The translations under genes were made by a program, and so were the position numbers. A stretch of 64,000 nt of DNA from assembly GCF_009764645.1 (NCBI RefSeq), contig NZ_RWIM01000119.1, forward strand, positions 1 to 64,000, written 5' to 3'. This DNA comes from Pseudomonas sp. PB106. GTDB lineage: Bacteria > Pseudomonadota > Gammaproteobacteria > Pseudomonadales > Pseudomonadaceae. The notes under the pieces were generated by a model. That model was not told the DNA's origin, did no database searches, and worked only from the letters and a program-made list of their open reading frames with translations. This document shows, piece by piece, positions 9,637-17,497 of the stretch. Within the stretch, counting starts at the first letter, position 1; each line of letters begins with the position of its first letter.

Positions 9637-11742
9637 ATGCCGAGCATAGACGCCCTCGCCGATCGCTTATCGACCTACCTCGGCAATGACCAGGTCAACC
9701 TGGTCCGCCGAGCGTATTTCTACGCCGAACAAGCCCATGACGGTCAGCGCCGTCGCAGCGGCGAGGCGTACGTCACGCATCCTCTTGCCGTGGCCAATAT
9801 TCTTGCCGACATGCACATGGACCATCAGAGCCTGATGGCCGCGATGCTGCATGACGTAATCGAAGACACCGGTATCGCCAAAGAAGCGCTGCAAGCGCAG
9901 TTCGGTGAAACCGTGGCCGAACTGGTCGACGGGGTCAGCAAACTGACCCAGATGAATTTCGAGACCAAGGCCGAAGCCCAAGCCGAAAACTTCCAGAAAA
10001 TGGCCATGGCCATGGCGCGCGATATTCGCGTGATCCTGGTCAAACTCGCCGACCGCCTGCACAACATGCGCACGCTGGAAGTGCTGTCCGGCGAAAAACG
10101 CCGGCGGATCGCCAAGGAAACCCTCGAAATCTACGCGCCCATCGCCAACCGGCTGGGCATGCATGCGATCCGCATCGAATTCGAAGACCTCGGCTTCAAG
10201 GCCATGCACCCGATGCGTTCCGCACGGATCTACCAGGCGGTCAAACGCGCCCGGGGCAACCGCAAGGAAATCGTCAACAAGATCGAAGAATCCCTCGGCC
10301 ATTGCCTCGCGATCGACGGCATCCAGGGTGAAGTCAGCGGTCGCCAGAAACACCTCTACGGCATCTACAAGAAAATGCGCGGCAAGCGTCGGGCCTTCAA
10401 CGAGATCATGGACGTCTATGCGTTCCGGATCATCGTCGACAAGGTCGATACCTGCTACCGCGTGCTAGGTGCTGTACATAATTTGTACAAACCGTTGCCG
10501 GGCCGCTTCAAGGATTACATCGCGATCCCCAAGGCCAACGGCTATCAGTCGCTGCACACCACGCTGTTCGGCATGCACGGCGTACCGATCGAGATCCAGA
10601 TCCGCACCCGCGAAATGGAAGAGATGGCCAACAACGGCATCGCTGCCCATTGGCTGTACAAATCCAGCGGTGACGAGCAGCCAAAAGGCACTCACGCCCG
10701 CGCCCGTCAGTGGGTCAAAGGCGTGCTGGAAATGCAGCAACGTGCCGGCAACTCGCTGGAGTTCATCGAGAGCGTGAAGATCGACCTGTTCCCGGACGAG
10801 GTCTACGTGTTCACGCCAAAAGGCCGGATCATGGAGCTGCCGAAAGGCTCCACGGCGGTCGACTTTGCCTACGCGGTGCACACCGACGTCGGTAACAGCT
10901 GCATCGCCTGCCGGATCAACCGACGCCTCGCACCGCTGTCCGAACCGCTGCAAAGCGGTTCCACGGTCGAGATCGTCAGCGCCCCCGGCGCACGACCAAA
11001 CCCGGCGTGGCTCAACTTCGTCGTCACCGGCAAGGCGCGCACGCACATTCGTCATGCGCTGAAACTGCAACGCCGCTCCGAGTCCATCAGCCTCGGCGAA
11101 CGCCTGCTGAACAAAGTCCTCAACGGTTTCGACAGCGCGCTGGAGAAGATCCCGGCCGAACGCGTCAAGGCGATGCTCACCGAGTACCGCCTCGAACTGA
11201 TCGAAGACTTGCTCGAAGACATTGGCCTGGGCAACCGCATGGCCTACGTGGTCGCACGTCGCCTGCTGGGCGAAGGCGAACAACTGCCAAGTCCGGAAGG
11301 CCCGCTGGCGATTCGCGGCACCGAAGGTCTGGTGCTCAGCTACGCCAAGTGCTGCACGCCGATCCCGGGCGACCCGATTGTCGGGCACTTGTCGGCGGGC
11401 AAAGGCATGGTCGTGCACCTGGATAACTGCCGCAATATCAGCGAAATCAGGCACAACCCGGAAAAATGCATCCAGCTCTCGTGGGCCAAGGATGTCACCG
11501 GCGAATTCAACGTCGAACTGCGCGTCGAGCTGGAACACCAGCGTGGCCTGATCGCCCTGCTGGCCAGCAGCGTCAACGCAGCCGACGGCAATATCGAGAA
11601 AATCAGCATGGACGAACGCGATGGTCGCATCAGCGTTGTCCAGTTGGTGGTCAGCGTCCACGACCGTGTGCACCTGGCCCGCGTGATCAAGAAGCTGCGC
11701 GCCTTGACCGGGGTGATCCGCATCACCCGCATGCGTGCATAA
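9637..11742 (+). CDS. spoT: Bifunctional (p)ppGpp synthase/hydrolase SpoT
   Basis: This 701-aa RelA/SpoT protein hydrolyses and can make (p)ppGpp during starvation. The domains in order are: HD hydrolase with intact HDVIEDT near residue 72, synthetase with GRFKDYIAIPKANGYQSLH near 290, TGS domain with the DEVYVFTPKGRIMELPKGST stretch near 388, and a C-terminal regulatory half ending in an ACT domain. The hydrolase motif is complete, as expected for SpoT rather than RelA. It lies between rpoZ and ridA as in other pseudomonads. Confidence 0.96.
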   Translation: MPSIDALADRLSTYLGNDQVNLVRRAYFYAEQAHDGQRRRSGEAYVTHPLAVANILADMHMDHQSLMAAMLHDVIEDTGIAKEALQAQFGETVAELVDGVSKLTQMNFETKAEAQAENFQKMAMAMARDIRVILVKLADRLHNMRTLEVLSGEKRRRIAKETLEIYAPIANRLGMHAIRIEFEDLGFKAMHPMRSARIYQAVKRARGNRKEIVNKIEESLGHCLAIDGIQGEVSGRQKHLYGIYKKMRGKRRAFNEIMDVYAFRIIVDKVDTCYRVLGAVHNLYKPLPGRFKDYIAIPKANGYQSLHTTLFGMHGVPIEIQIRTREMEEMANNGIAAHWLYKSSGDEQPKGTHARARQWVKGVLEMQQRAGNSLEFIESVKIDLFPDEVYVFTPKGRIMELPKGSTAVDFAYAVHTDVGNSCIACRINRRLAPLSEPLQSGSTVEIVSAPGARPNPAWLNFVVTGKARTHIRHALKLQRRSESISLGERLLNKVLNGFDSALEKIPAERVKAMLTEYRLELIEDLLEDIGLGNRMAYVVARRLLGEGEQLPSPEGPLAIRGTEGLVLSYAKCCTPIPGDPIVGHLSAGKGMVVHLDNCRNISEIRHNPEKCIQLSWAKDVTGEFNVELRVELEHQRGLIALLASSVNAADGNIEKISMDERDGRISVVQLVVSVHDRVHLARVIKKLRALTGVIRITRMRA

Positions 11743-11766
11743 CTCAACCATTACAAGGAGTCATAC

Positions 11767-12147
11767 ATGACCAAGACTGTTATCACCAGCGACAAGGCCC
11801 CGGCCGCCATCGGCACTTATTCCCAGGCGATCAAGGCGGGCAACACCGTTTACATGTCGGGTCAGATTCCTCTGGACCCAAAAACCATGGAACTGGTTGA
11901 AGGCTTCGAAGCCCAGACCGTCCAGGTGTTCGAGAACCTCAAAGCCGTGGCCGAAGCTGCCGGCGGTTCGTTCAAGGACATCGTCAAACTGAACATCTTC
12001 CTCACCGACCTGAGCCACTTCGCCAAGGTCAACGAGATCATGGGCAAGTACTTCGACCAGCCGTACCCGGCCCGCGCCGCCATTGGCGTGGCTGCCCTGC
12101 CAAAGGGTTCGCAGGTTGAAATGGATGCCATTCTGGTCATCGAGTGA
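11767..12147 (+). CDS. ridA: RidA family enamine/imine deaminase
   Basis: RidA hydrolyses reactive 2-aminoacrylate and related enamines released by PLP enzymes. The 126-aa protein has the family signature [20 protein letters not shown] with the conserved Arg near residue 105, and the N-terminal [20 protein letters not shown] stretch. A strong SD (AAGGAG) lies 6 nt upstream of the ATG. It is 24 bp after spoT and probably in the same operon. Confidence 0.95.
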   Translation: MTKTVITSDKAPAAIGTYSQAIKAGNTVYMSGQIPLDPKTMELVEGFEAQTVQVFENLKAVAEAAGGSFKDIVKLNIFLTDLSHFAKVNEIMGKYFDQPYPARAAIGVAALPKGSQVEMDAILVIE

Positions 12148-12215
12148 TGCGCACGGCGCGGCCTTCAACGCCGCGCCGACTGCTCAGCAAGAAAAGGTTT
12201 TGAAAGGATTCCACC

Positions 12216-12956
12216 ATGCGCAAAGCGCTAGCTCTCCCGCTGCTCGCCATTTTCCTCGGCGGCTGCGCCAGCAACCCTGCCGATCGTGATATCAGCGGCA
12301 CCTGGATCAATCAGGTGGCGATTGATGCTGCAGCCAAGGGCGGCCCCCTGCGCGAAGCGCTTCAGGCGTATGGCCCGAACCTGGAGTGGGACGTCAACAC
12401 CAAGGCCAGCCAGGCCCGCTACACCAACGGTTTTGAGAACGTCGAAGGACGGCTGCTGGGTGAACAATCCGGCGCCTGGAAAGTCGACTTCTATGGCAGC
12501 TCCGCCAGCGAGCTGAAACGTGATGGCGGGCAACTGCAACAGGCCGCCAGCGATAATGAGCCGGAGCAACTGTTCGATCGCGCACAGATTCCGGTGCCGG
12601 AAGGCGCGCCGATTGGCGCCAGCTTCGAACGCGCGCTGTATTCGGCATATCTAGGCGGTGACTGGAAAATCACCAGCGGCCAGGGTGAAGGCAGCACCGT
12701 GCAATTCCAGGCGGACGGTCAAGTCTCCGGTTTGCCGGGGGCTGATCGTTACGCATTGTGTCTGGCGGGCGATTGCGCGTCGATGAGCAACGGCAACGAC
12801 AGCATGTGGCTGCAACAGAACGGTCAGGGCAACAACTGGATCTTTGTGCGCAAGGGCAAAGAGCTGGAAATTCTCCAGGCGGTGAATGCTGCTTTGGCAG
12901 ATGAGCAACCGCAGTTCACCGCGGGTGAGCGCAAGTGGTTGCTCGAGAAGCAGTGA
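12216..12956 (+). CDS. Conserved hypothetical lipoprotein
   Basis: A 246-aa protein with a short lipoprotein signal peptide and lipobox LGGC (Cys17), so it is likely anchored in the envelope. The mature part contains repeated stretches of the form 'QARYTNGFE..EGRLLGEQSGAWKV' and 'TVQFQADGQVSGLPGADRY'; the latter resembles META/HslJ-like substitution patterns, with a Cys pair (CLAGDC) nearby. I cannot assign a function. It is the last gene before a REP pair. Confidence 0.85.
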   Translation: MRKALALPLLAIFLGGCASNPADRDISGTWINQVAIDAAAKGGPLREALQAYGPNLEWDVNTKASQARYTNGFENVEGRLLGEQSGAWKVDFYGSSASELKRDGGQLQQAASDNEPEQLFDRAQIPVPEGAPIGASFERALYSAYLGGDWKITSGQGEGSTVQFQADGQVSGLPGADRYALCLAGDCASMSNGNDSMWLQQNGQGNNWIFVRKGKELEILQAVNAALADEQPQFTAGERKWLLEKQ

Positions 12957-12982
12957 CCCGCTTCTGAATTCGCAGACATCCC

Positions 12983-13074
12983 CTGTAGGAGTGAGCCTGC
13001 TCGCGATAGCGGTGTAACAGTCAGCACAAGTGTTGAATGTTATGGCCTCATCGCGAGCAGGCTCACTCCTACAG
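12983..13074. repeat. REP pair (BIME-like)
   Basis: Two inverted 25-bp REP copies, CTGTAGGAGTGAGCCTGCTC.. at 12983-13007 and its complement at 13050-13074, flank a 42-bp spacer. The same family occurs at 63386-63475. Confidence 0.9.
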
Positions 13075-13096
13075 TTGTTTTTGGGGTGTCTCGAAT

Positions 13097-13954
13097 TCAG
13101 GATTGACCTTCAAGAATCGCGGTATAGCCTTCGCGGTAGCTCGGGTACGTCGGCGTCCAGCCCAATGCCTTCACACGCGCATTGCTGCAACGCTTGCTGC
13201 CCGTGCGCCGAACGCTGGCGTCTTCCGCCCATTCGGTTACGCCCAGGTATTCACGCAACCATCCGACCACTTCCGCCAACGGTGCCGGCGCATCGTCGAC
13301 ACCGATGTAGAAATCCTCCAGCTTCACGCCCTGACGACCTTTCTCCAGCAGAAACGCCAGCAACCCGGCGGCGTCGTCAGCATGAATCCGGTTGCCATAC
13401 AGCGGCGGATCAATTGCAACACGATAACCGCGACGCACTTGAGTCAGCAGCCATTCGCGGCCCGGGCCGTAGATGCCGGTCAGGCGCAGGATGCTCGCCG
13501 GGATGCCGCTGTTGAGCGCGACCTGTTCCGCTTCCAGCATCAGGCGCCCGGAATAGCCCGCCGCCACTGTCTCGGACGCTTCATCAACCCACTCGCCGTC
13601 CTGCTGCCCATACACGCTGCTGCTGGACACGAAGATCAGTCGCTCGGGCACTTGCCCGTAGTCATCCAGCCAGCTCAGCACGTTCTGCAAACCTTGAACG
13701 TAAGCGGCGCGGTAACCGGCCTCATCGTGATCGGTGGCCGCGGCGCAATACACCAGGTAATCCACCGCTCCCACCGGCCAGGTCGCCGGGCAGTCTTCAT
13801 TGAACAGGTCGCCGGCAACGCCGATCACACCGGCAGGCAGCTTCGAAACATCCCGGCGCAAGCCGTGAACTTCCCAGCCAGCCGCCAGCAATTGCGTGGC
13901 CAGACGACTGCCGACATCACCACAACCGGCAATCAAAACAGAAGGCGCGGACAT
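13097..13954 (-). CDS. SDR/NAD-dependent epimerase family protein (YeeZ-like)
   Basis: A 285-aa extended short-chain dehydrogenase. The N-terminal Rossmann motif is LIAGCGDVGSRLA (GxxGxxG type), followed by the middle SSSSVYG..GEWVDE region with Ser-Tyr active-site candidates and a C-terminal substrate-binding part. It resembles YeeZ-type nucleoside-diphosphate-sugar epimerases, but the substrate is unknown. The ATG at 13954 with GGAG upstream is preferred to the TTG at 13957. Confidence 0.88.
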   Translation of the reverse strand: MSAPSVLIAGCGDVGSRLATQLLAAGWEVHGLRRDVSKLPAGVIGVAGDLFNEDCPATWPVGAVDYLVYCAAATDHDEAGYRAAYVQGLQNVLSWLDDYGQVPERLIFVSSSSVYGQQDGEWVDEASETVAAGYSGRLMLEAEQVALNSGIPASILRLTGIYGPGREWLLTQVRRGYRVAIDPPLYGNRIHADDAAGLLAFLLEKGRQGVKLEDFYIGVDDAPAPLAEVVGWLREYLGVTEWAEDASVRRTGSKRCSNARVKALGWTPTYPSYREGYTAILEGQS

Positions 13955-14041
13955 CAAAAAACTCCCATCGGAAAGGCACAGACTAGCGCCGGCAAGGGAC
14001 GAGCGGCTAGCAATGTAGGAAAAAAAGATACTCTATTACTT

Positions 14042-14066
14042 TTGTTAACAAGAATTACTTGCAATA
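14042..14066. promoter_or_regulatory. Candidate Fur box upstream of exbB
   Basis: The stretch TTGTTAACAAGAATTACTTG and the following CAATAAT read, in reverse complement, as ATTGCAAGTAATTCTTGTT. This resembles Pseudomonas Fur sites (GATAATGATAATCATTATC-like, often TTGCAAATAATTCTC). It lies about 80 bp upstream of the exbB start, where iron control of an exbB-exbD-tonB operon is expected. The match is partial. Confidence 0.45.
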
Positions 14067-14142
14067 ATGCACGCCACTTTTGTTCTCGGCCTTACGAGGC
14101 CTGGTAGAGCATCACCGTTTTTCTATCTCAGGTCCGGCCAGC

Positions 14143-15102
14143 ATGACACGTAATCAAATCCCCGCTTCGCCAACCAAACGACCTCGCGTTTTTAGCGCGG
14201 TGGCGGCACTGTTGCTCAGCTTGATGCTGGCACCGACCGCTGCGTTCGCCGACGCTCAAGCGCCCGCCGCACCAGCCGCTACCGAACAGCACGCCCCAAC
14301 CGCCGAGGCGCCAGCTGCTGCTCCGGCTGCCACCGATCCGGTGCAGGCTGTCGATGCTGCCGACGTGCCTGAAGTGCTCGAGGCCGACAACAGCTTGGGC
14401 ATGGCACACGACCTGTCGCCGTGGGGCATGTACCAGAACGCCGACATCATCGTGAAAATCGTGATGATCGGTCTGGCCATCGCTTCCATCATCACCTGGA
14501 CCATCTGGATCGCCAAAGGCTTCGAGCTGATGGGCGCCAAGCGTCGTCTGCGTGGTGAAATCGCCGCCCTGAAGAAAGCCACCACCCTGAAAGAAGCCAG
14601 CGCCACCGCCGGTAAGGAAGGCACTCTCGCCAACCTGCTGGTGCACGACGCGCTCGAAGAGATGCGCCTGTCGGTCAACAGCCGCGAGAAAGAAGGCATC
14701 AAGGAACGCGTCAGCTTCCGCCTCGAGCGTCTGGTAGCAGCCTGCGGTCGCAACATGAGCAGCGGCACCGGCGTGCTCGCCACCATCGGTTCCACCGCGC
14801 CGTTCGTCGGTCTGTTCGGTACCGTGTGGGGCATCATGAACTCCTTCATCGGCATCGCCAAAACCCAGACCACCAACCTCGCCGTTGTGGCACCGGGCAT
14901 TGCAGAAGCACTGCTGGCCACCGCACTGGGCCTGGTTGCCGCGATCCCTGCCGTGGTGATCTATAACGTGTTCGCCCGCTCCATCGCCGGTTACAAGGCG
15001 CAGGTTTCCGATGCTTCGGCAGAAGTCCTGCTGCTGGTCAGCCGCGACCTCGACCACCAGCCTGAGCGCAGCTCTCAGCCGCACATGGTCAAAGTGGGGT
15101 AA
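14143..15102 (+). CDS. exbB: TonB-system energiser ExbB
   Basis: ExbB forms the inner-membrane proton channel with ExbD that powers TonB-dependent uptake. From the ATG at 14143 the protein has 319 aa: a cleavable signal-like N-terminus, an Ala/Pro-rich periplasmic stretch (about residues 40-80), TM1 near 105-128, and the MotA/TolQ/ExbB domain with TIGSTAPFVGLFGTVWGIM and a last helix pair (LLATALGLVAAIPAVVIYN). The long N-terminal extension is typical of Pseudomonas ExbB. exbD starts 6 bp later. Confidence 0.95.
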   Translation: MTRNQIPASPTKRPRVFSAVAALLLSLMLAPTAAFADAQAPAAPAATEQHAPTAEAPAAAPAATDPVQAVDAADVPEVLEADNSLGMAHDLSPWGMYQNADIIVKIVMIGLAIASIITWTIWIAKGFELMGAKRRLRGEIAALKKATTLKEASATAGKEGTLANLLVHDALEEMRLSVNSREKEGIKERVSFRLERLVAACGRNMSSGTGVLATIGSTAPFVGLFGTVWGIMNSFIGIAKTQTTNLAVVAPGIAEALLATALGLVAAIPAVVIYNVFARSIAGYKAQVSDASAEVLLLVSRDLDHQPERSSQPHMVKVG

Positions 15103-15108
15103 TCGGCC

Positions 15109-15537
15109 ATGGCCCTGCATTTGAAAGAAGGCGCAGACGACGATCTGGCCGAGAACCACGAAATCAACGTCACGCCGTTCATCGACGTGATGCTGGTGCT
15201 GTTGATCATCTTCATGGTGGCTGCTCCGTTGGCCACCGTGGACATCAAAGTCGACCTGCCTGCCTCGACCGCCAAACCGGCGCCGCGGCCAGAGAAACCG
15301 GTGTTCCTCAGCGTCAAGGCTGACCAGCGCCTGTTCCTCGGCGAAGACGAAGTGAAACCCGAAGCACTGGGCGCCACTCTCGACGCCAGAACCAAAGGCA
15401 AGAAAGACACCACCATATTCTTCCAGGCTGACAAAGGCGTGGATTACGGTGACCTGATGAGCGTGATGGATAACCTGCGTTCCGCCGGTTACCTGAAGGT
15501 CGGTCTGGTCGGACTTGAGACGGCAGCCAAGAAATGA
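15109..15537 (+). CDS. exbD: TonB-system energiser ExbD
   Basis: A 142-aa single-pass inner-membrane protein with the conserved INVTPFIDVMLVLLIIFMV segment near residue 18; the Asp in FIDVML is the proton-relay residue. The periplasmic domain follows. The stop overlaps the tonB start by 4 bp (ATGA), so translation is probably coupled. It pairs with exbB and tonB in one operon. Confidence 0.96.
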   Translation: MALHLKEGADDDLAENHEINVTPFIDVMLVLLIIFMVAAPLATVDIKVDLPASTAKPAPRPEKPVFLSVKADQRLFLGEDEVKPEALGATLDARTKGKKDTTIFFQADKGVDYGDLMSVMDNLRSAGYLKVGLVGLETAAKK

Positions 15538-16280
15538 TCACGACGCGCCATAAGCTGACGCGTTACAGCGGTAGCCTGGCCGTGGTGCTGGGCGTTCATG
15601 CGCTGGCCATCGCGCTGGCGCTGAACTGGACCGCCCGCCCGCCCATCGAATTGCCGCCACAGGCAATGATGGTCGAGCTGGCCCCGGTTCCAGCCCCGCC
15701 ACCGCCTGCTCCGCCGAAAGTCGTCACACCGCCGCAGCCACCGGCTCCGGTCGAAGAGTTTCCGATTCCGAAACTGGCCGAAGCACCGAAAGCTGAAATC
15801 GCGGTGCAGAAGCCCAAGCCGAAGCCAAAGTCTAAACCGCCGAAGCCGGTCGAGAAGAAGCTGCCCGATCCGCCTAAGGAAAAACCTTCCGAGGAAAAAC
15901 CGGCTGATACGCAACCAACTCAGGCACCGACGGAAAAATCCGCCCAGCCTGCACCGGGCCCGTCGCCTGCGCAGATGGCGGCCAAAGCCAGTTGGCAAGG
16001 CACCCTGCTCGCGCATTTGGCCAAGTACAAAAAGTATCCGCAAAGCGCACAGGCGCGGAATAAGGAAGGCGTGAACCGTCTGCGTTTTGTGATGGATGGT
16101 GAAGGTAATGTGTTGTCGTTCGAACTGGTGACCCGCTCCGGCAACGCTGATCTGGACCGGGCTACCCTGGAAATGATCCGCCGCGCGCAACCGCTGCCCA
16201 AGCCACCGGCCGACATGCTGAACAACGGCTCGATCGAAATTGTTGCGCCGTTTGTTTATTCCCTCGACCGCCGCCGCTAA
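15534..16280 (+). CDS. tonB: Energy transducer TonB
   Basis: A 248-aa TonB with one N-terminal membrane helix (about residues 12-30, containing SLAVVLGVHALAIALALNW with the ExbB-interacting His), a Pro/Lys-rich periplasm-spanning rod (residues 45-150, many PKPKPK-type repeats), and a C-terminal TonB domain starting around 160 with YPQSARNK-like and DGEGNVLSFELV stretches. It transmits proton-motive force to outer-membrane siderophore and vitamin receptors. It is the last gene of the exbBD-tonB operon. Confidence 0.95.
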   Translation: MITTRHKLTRYSGSLAVVLGVHALAIALALNWTARPPIELPPQAMMVELAPVPAPPPPAPPKVVTPPQPPAPVEEFPIPKLAEAPKAEIAVQKPKPKPKSKPPKPVEKKLPDPPKEKPSEEKPADTQPTQAPTEKSAQPAPGPSPAQMAAKASWQGTLLAHLAKYKKYPQSAQARNKEGVNRLRFVMDGEGNVLSFELVTRSGNADLDRATLEMIRRAQPLPKPPADMLNNGSIEIVAPFVYSLDRRR

Positions 16281-16294
16281 GCAACACCGCAATA

Positions 16295-16388
16295 CCTGTG
16301 GGAGCTGGCTTGCCAGCGATAGCGGTGTGTCAGAGAAGGATTTATTAGCTGATCCACCGCAATCGCTGGCAAGCCAGCTCCCACAAGG
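16295..16388. repeat. REP pair after tonB
   Basis: CCTGTGGGAGCTGGCTTGCC.. and its complement ..GGCAAGCCAGCTCCCACAAGG form a long inverted repeat around a short spacer. It is a Pseudomonas REP family distinct from the GTAGGAGTGAGCC type seen elsewhere here. Confidence 0.9.
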
Positions 16389-16416
16389 TTCTCCGCTAGC
16401 GGAGAGAACCAAGGCA

Positions 16417-16440
16417 AAAAGGCACCGAAAGGTGCCTTTT
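16417..16440 (+). terminator. Hairpin terminator between tonB and oxyR
   Basis: AAAAGGCACC (16417-16426), GAAA loop, GGTGCCTTTT (16431-16440). It lies after the REP pair and after a perfect 16-bp palindrome at 16390-16405. Confidence 0.75.
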
Positions 16441-16558
16441 GCATATCCACTCGCGGCAAACCCACATTACCCGGTGTCGCATTCCTCACCCAGTCTGATA
16501 ACGTGCGTCTATCGATTGCAGCCGGTATGCTTGGCCCGCATCTTCATGGACGCTTGCT

Positions 16559-17488
16559 ATGACCCTCACAGAATTGCGCTACATCGTTACCCTCGCCCAA
16601 GAGCAGCATTTCGGCCACGCGGCCGAGAAATGCCACGTCAGCCAGCCGACCCTGTCGGTGGGCGTGAAGAAACTTGAAGACGAACTCGGTGTGCTGATTT
16701 TCGAGCGCAGCAAAAGCGCCGTGCGCGTGACCCCGGTCGGCGAAGGCATCGTCGCCCAGGCGCAGAAAGTCCTTGAGCAAGCCCAAGGCATCCGCGAACT
16801 GGCCCAGGCCGGCAAGAACCAGCTGACCGCACCGCTGAAAGTCGGCGCGATCTACACCGTCGGCCCGTACCTGTTCCCGCACCTGATTCCACAACTGCAC
16901 CGGGTCGCCCCGCAGATGCCGTTGTACATCGAAGAAAACTTCACCCACGTGCTGCGCGACAAACTGCGCAACGGCGAGCTCGACGCGATCATCATCGCCC
17001 TGCCGTTCAACGAAGCCGACGTGCTGACCCTGCCGCTCTACGACGAACCGTTCTACGTCCTGATGCCGGCCCAGCACCCGTGGACGCAAAAAGAAACCAT
17101 CGACGCTGGCCTGCTCAACGACAAGAGCCTGCTGCTGCTCGGTGAAGGGCACTGTTTCCGCGATCAGGTTCTCGAAGCCTGCCCGACCCTGACCAAGGGC
17201 AACGACGGCGCCAAACACACCACGGTCGAATCCAGCTCGCTGGAAACCATTCGCCACATGGTTGCGTCCGGTCTGGGGATTTCGATCCTGCCGCTGTCGG
17301 CAGTCGACAGCCATCACTACGCCCCTGGCGTGATCGAAGTGCGTCCACTGTCGCCGCCGGTGCCGTTCCGCACCGTGGCCATTGCCTGGCGCGCGAGCTT
17401 CCCACGGCCGAAAGCCATCGAGATCCTCGCCGACTCCATTCGCCTGTGCTCGGTGGCCAAGCCAGCGGCGCCGGTTACGGCCGGTTAA
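16559..17488 (+). CDS. oxyR: Hydrogen-peroxide-responsive LysR regulator OxyR
   Basis: A 309-aa LysR-type regulator with an N-terminal winged HTH (LRYIVTLAQEQHFGHAAEKC, TLSVGVKKLEDELG). The two redox cysteines are visible in GEGHCFRDQVLEAC at Cys199 and Cys208, the same numbering as E. coli OxyR, which firmly identifies it. It activates peroxide-defence genes. recG follows 9 bp downstream, the conserved oxyR-recG arrangement in Pseudomonas. Confidence 0.97.
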   Translation: MTLTELRYIVTLAQEQHFGHAAEKCHVSQPTLSVGVKKLEDELGVLIFERSKSAVRVTPVGEGIVAQAQKVLEQAQGIRELAQAGKNQLTAPLKVGAIYTVGPYLFPHLIPQLHRVAPQMPLYIEENFTHVLRDKLRNGELDAIIIALPFNEADVLTLPLYDEPFYVLMPAQHPWTQKETIDAGLLNDKSLLLLGEGHCFRDQVLEACPTLTKGNDGAKHTTVESSSLETIRHMVASGLGISILPLSAVDSHHYAPGVIEVRPLSPPVPFRTVAIAWRASFPRPKAIEILADSIRLCSVAKPAAPVTAG

Positions 17489-17497
17489 GCGAGCGTC

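Noticed and set aside
12983-13074. Possible CRISPR repeat pair
   Set aside because: The two copies are inverted, not direct, and match the REP family repeated at other sites; there is no spacer array.
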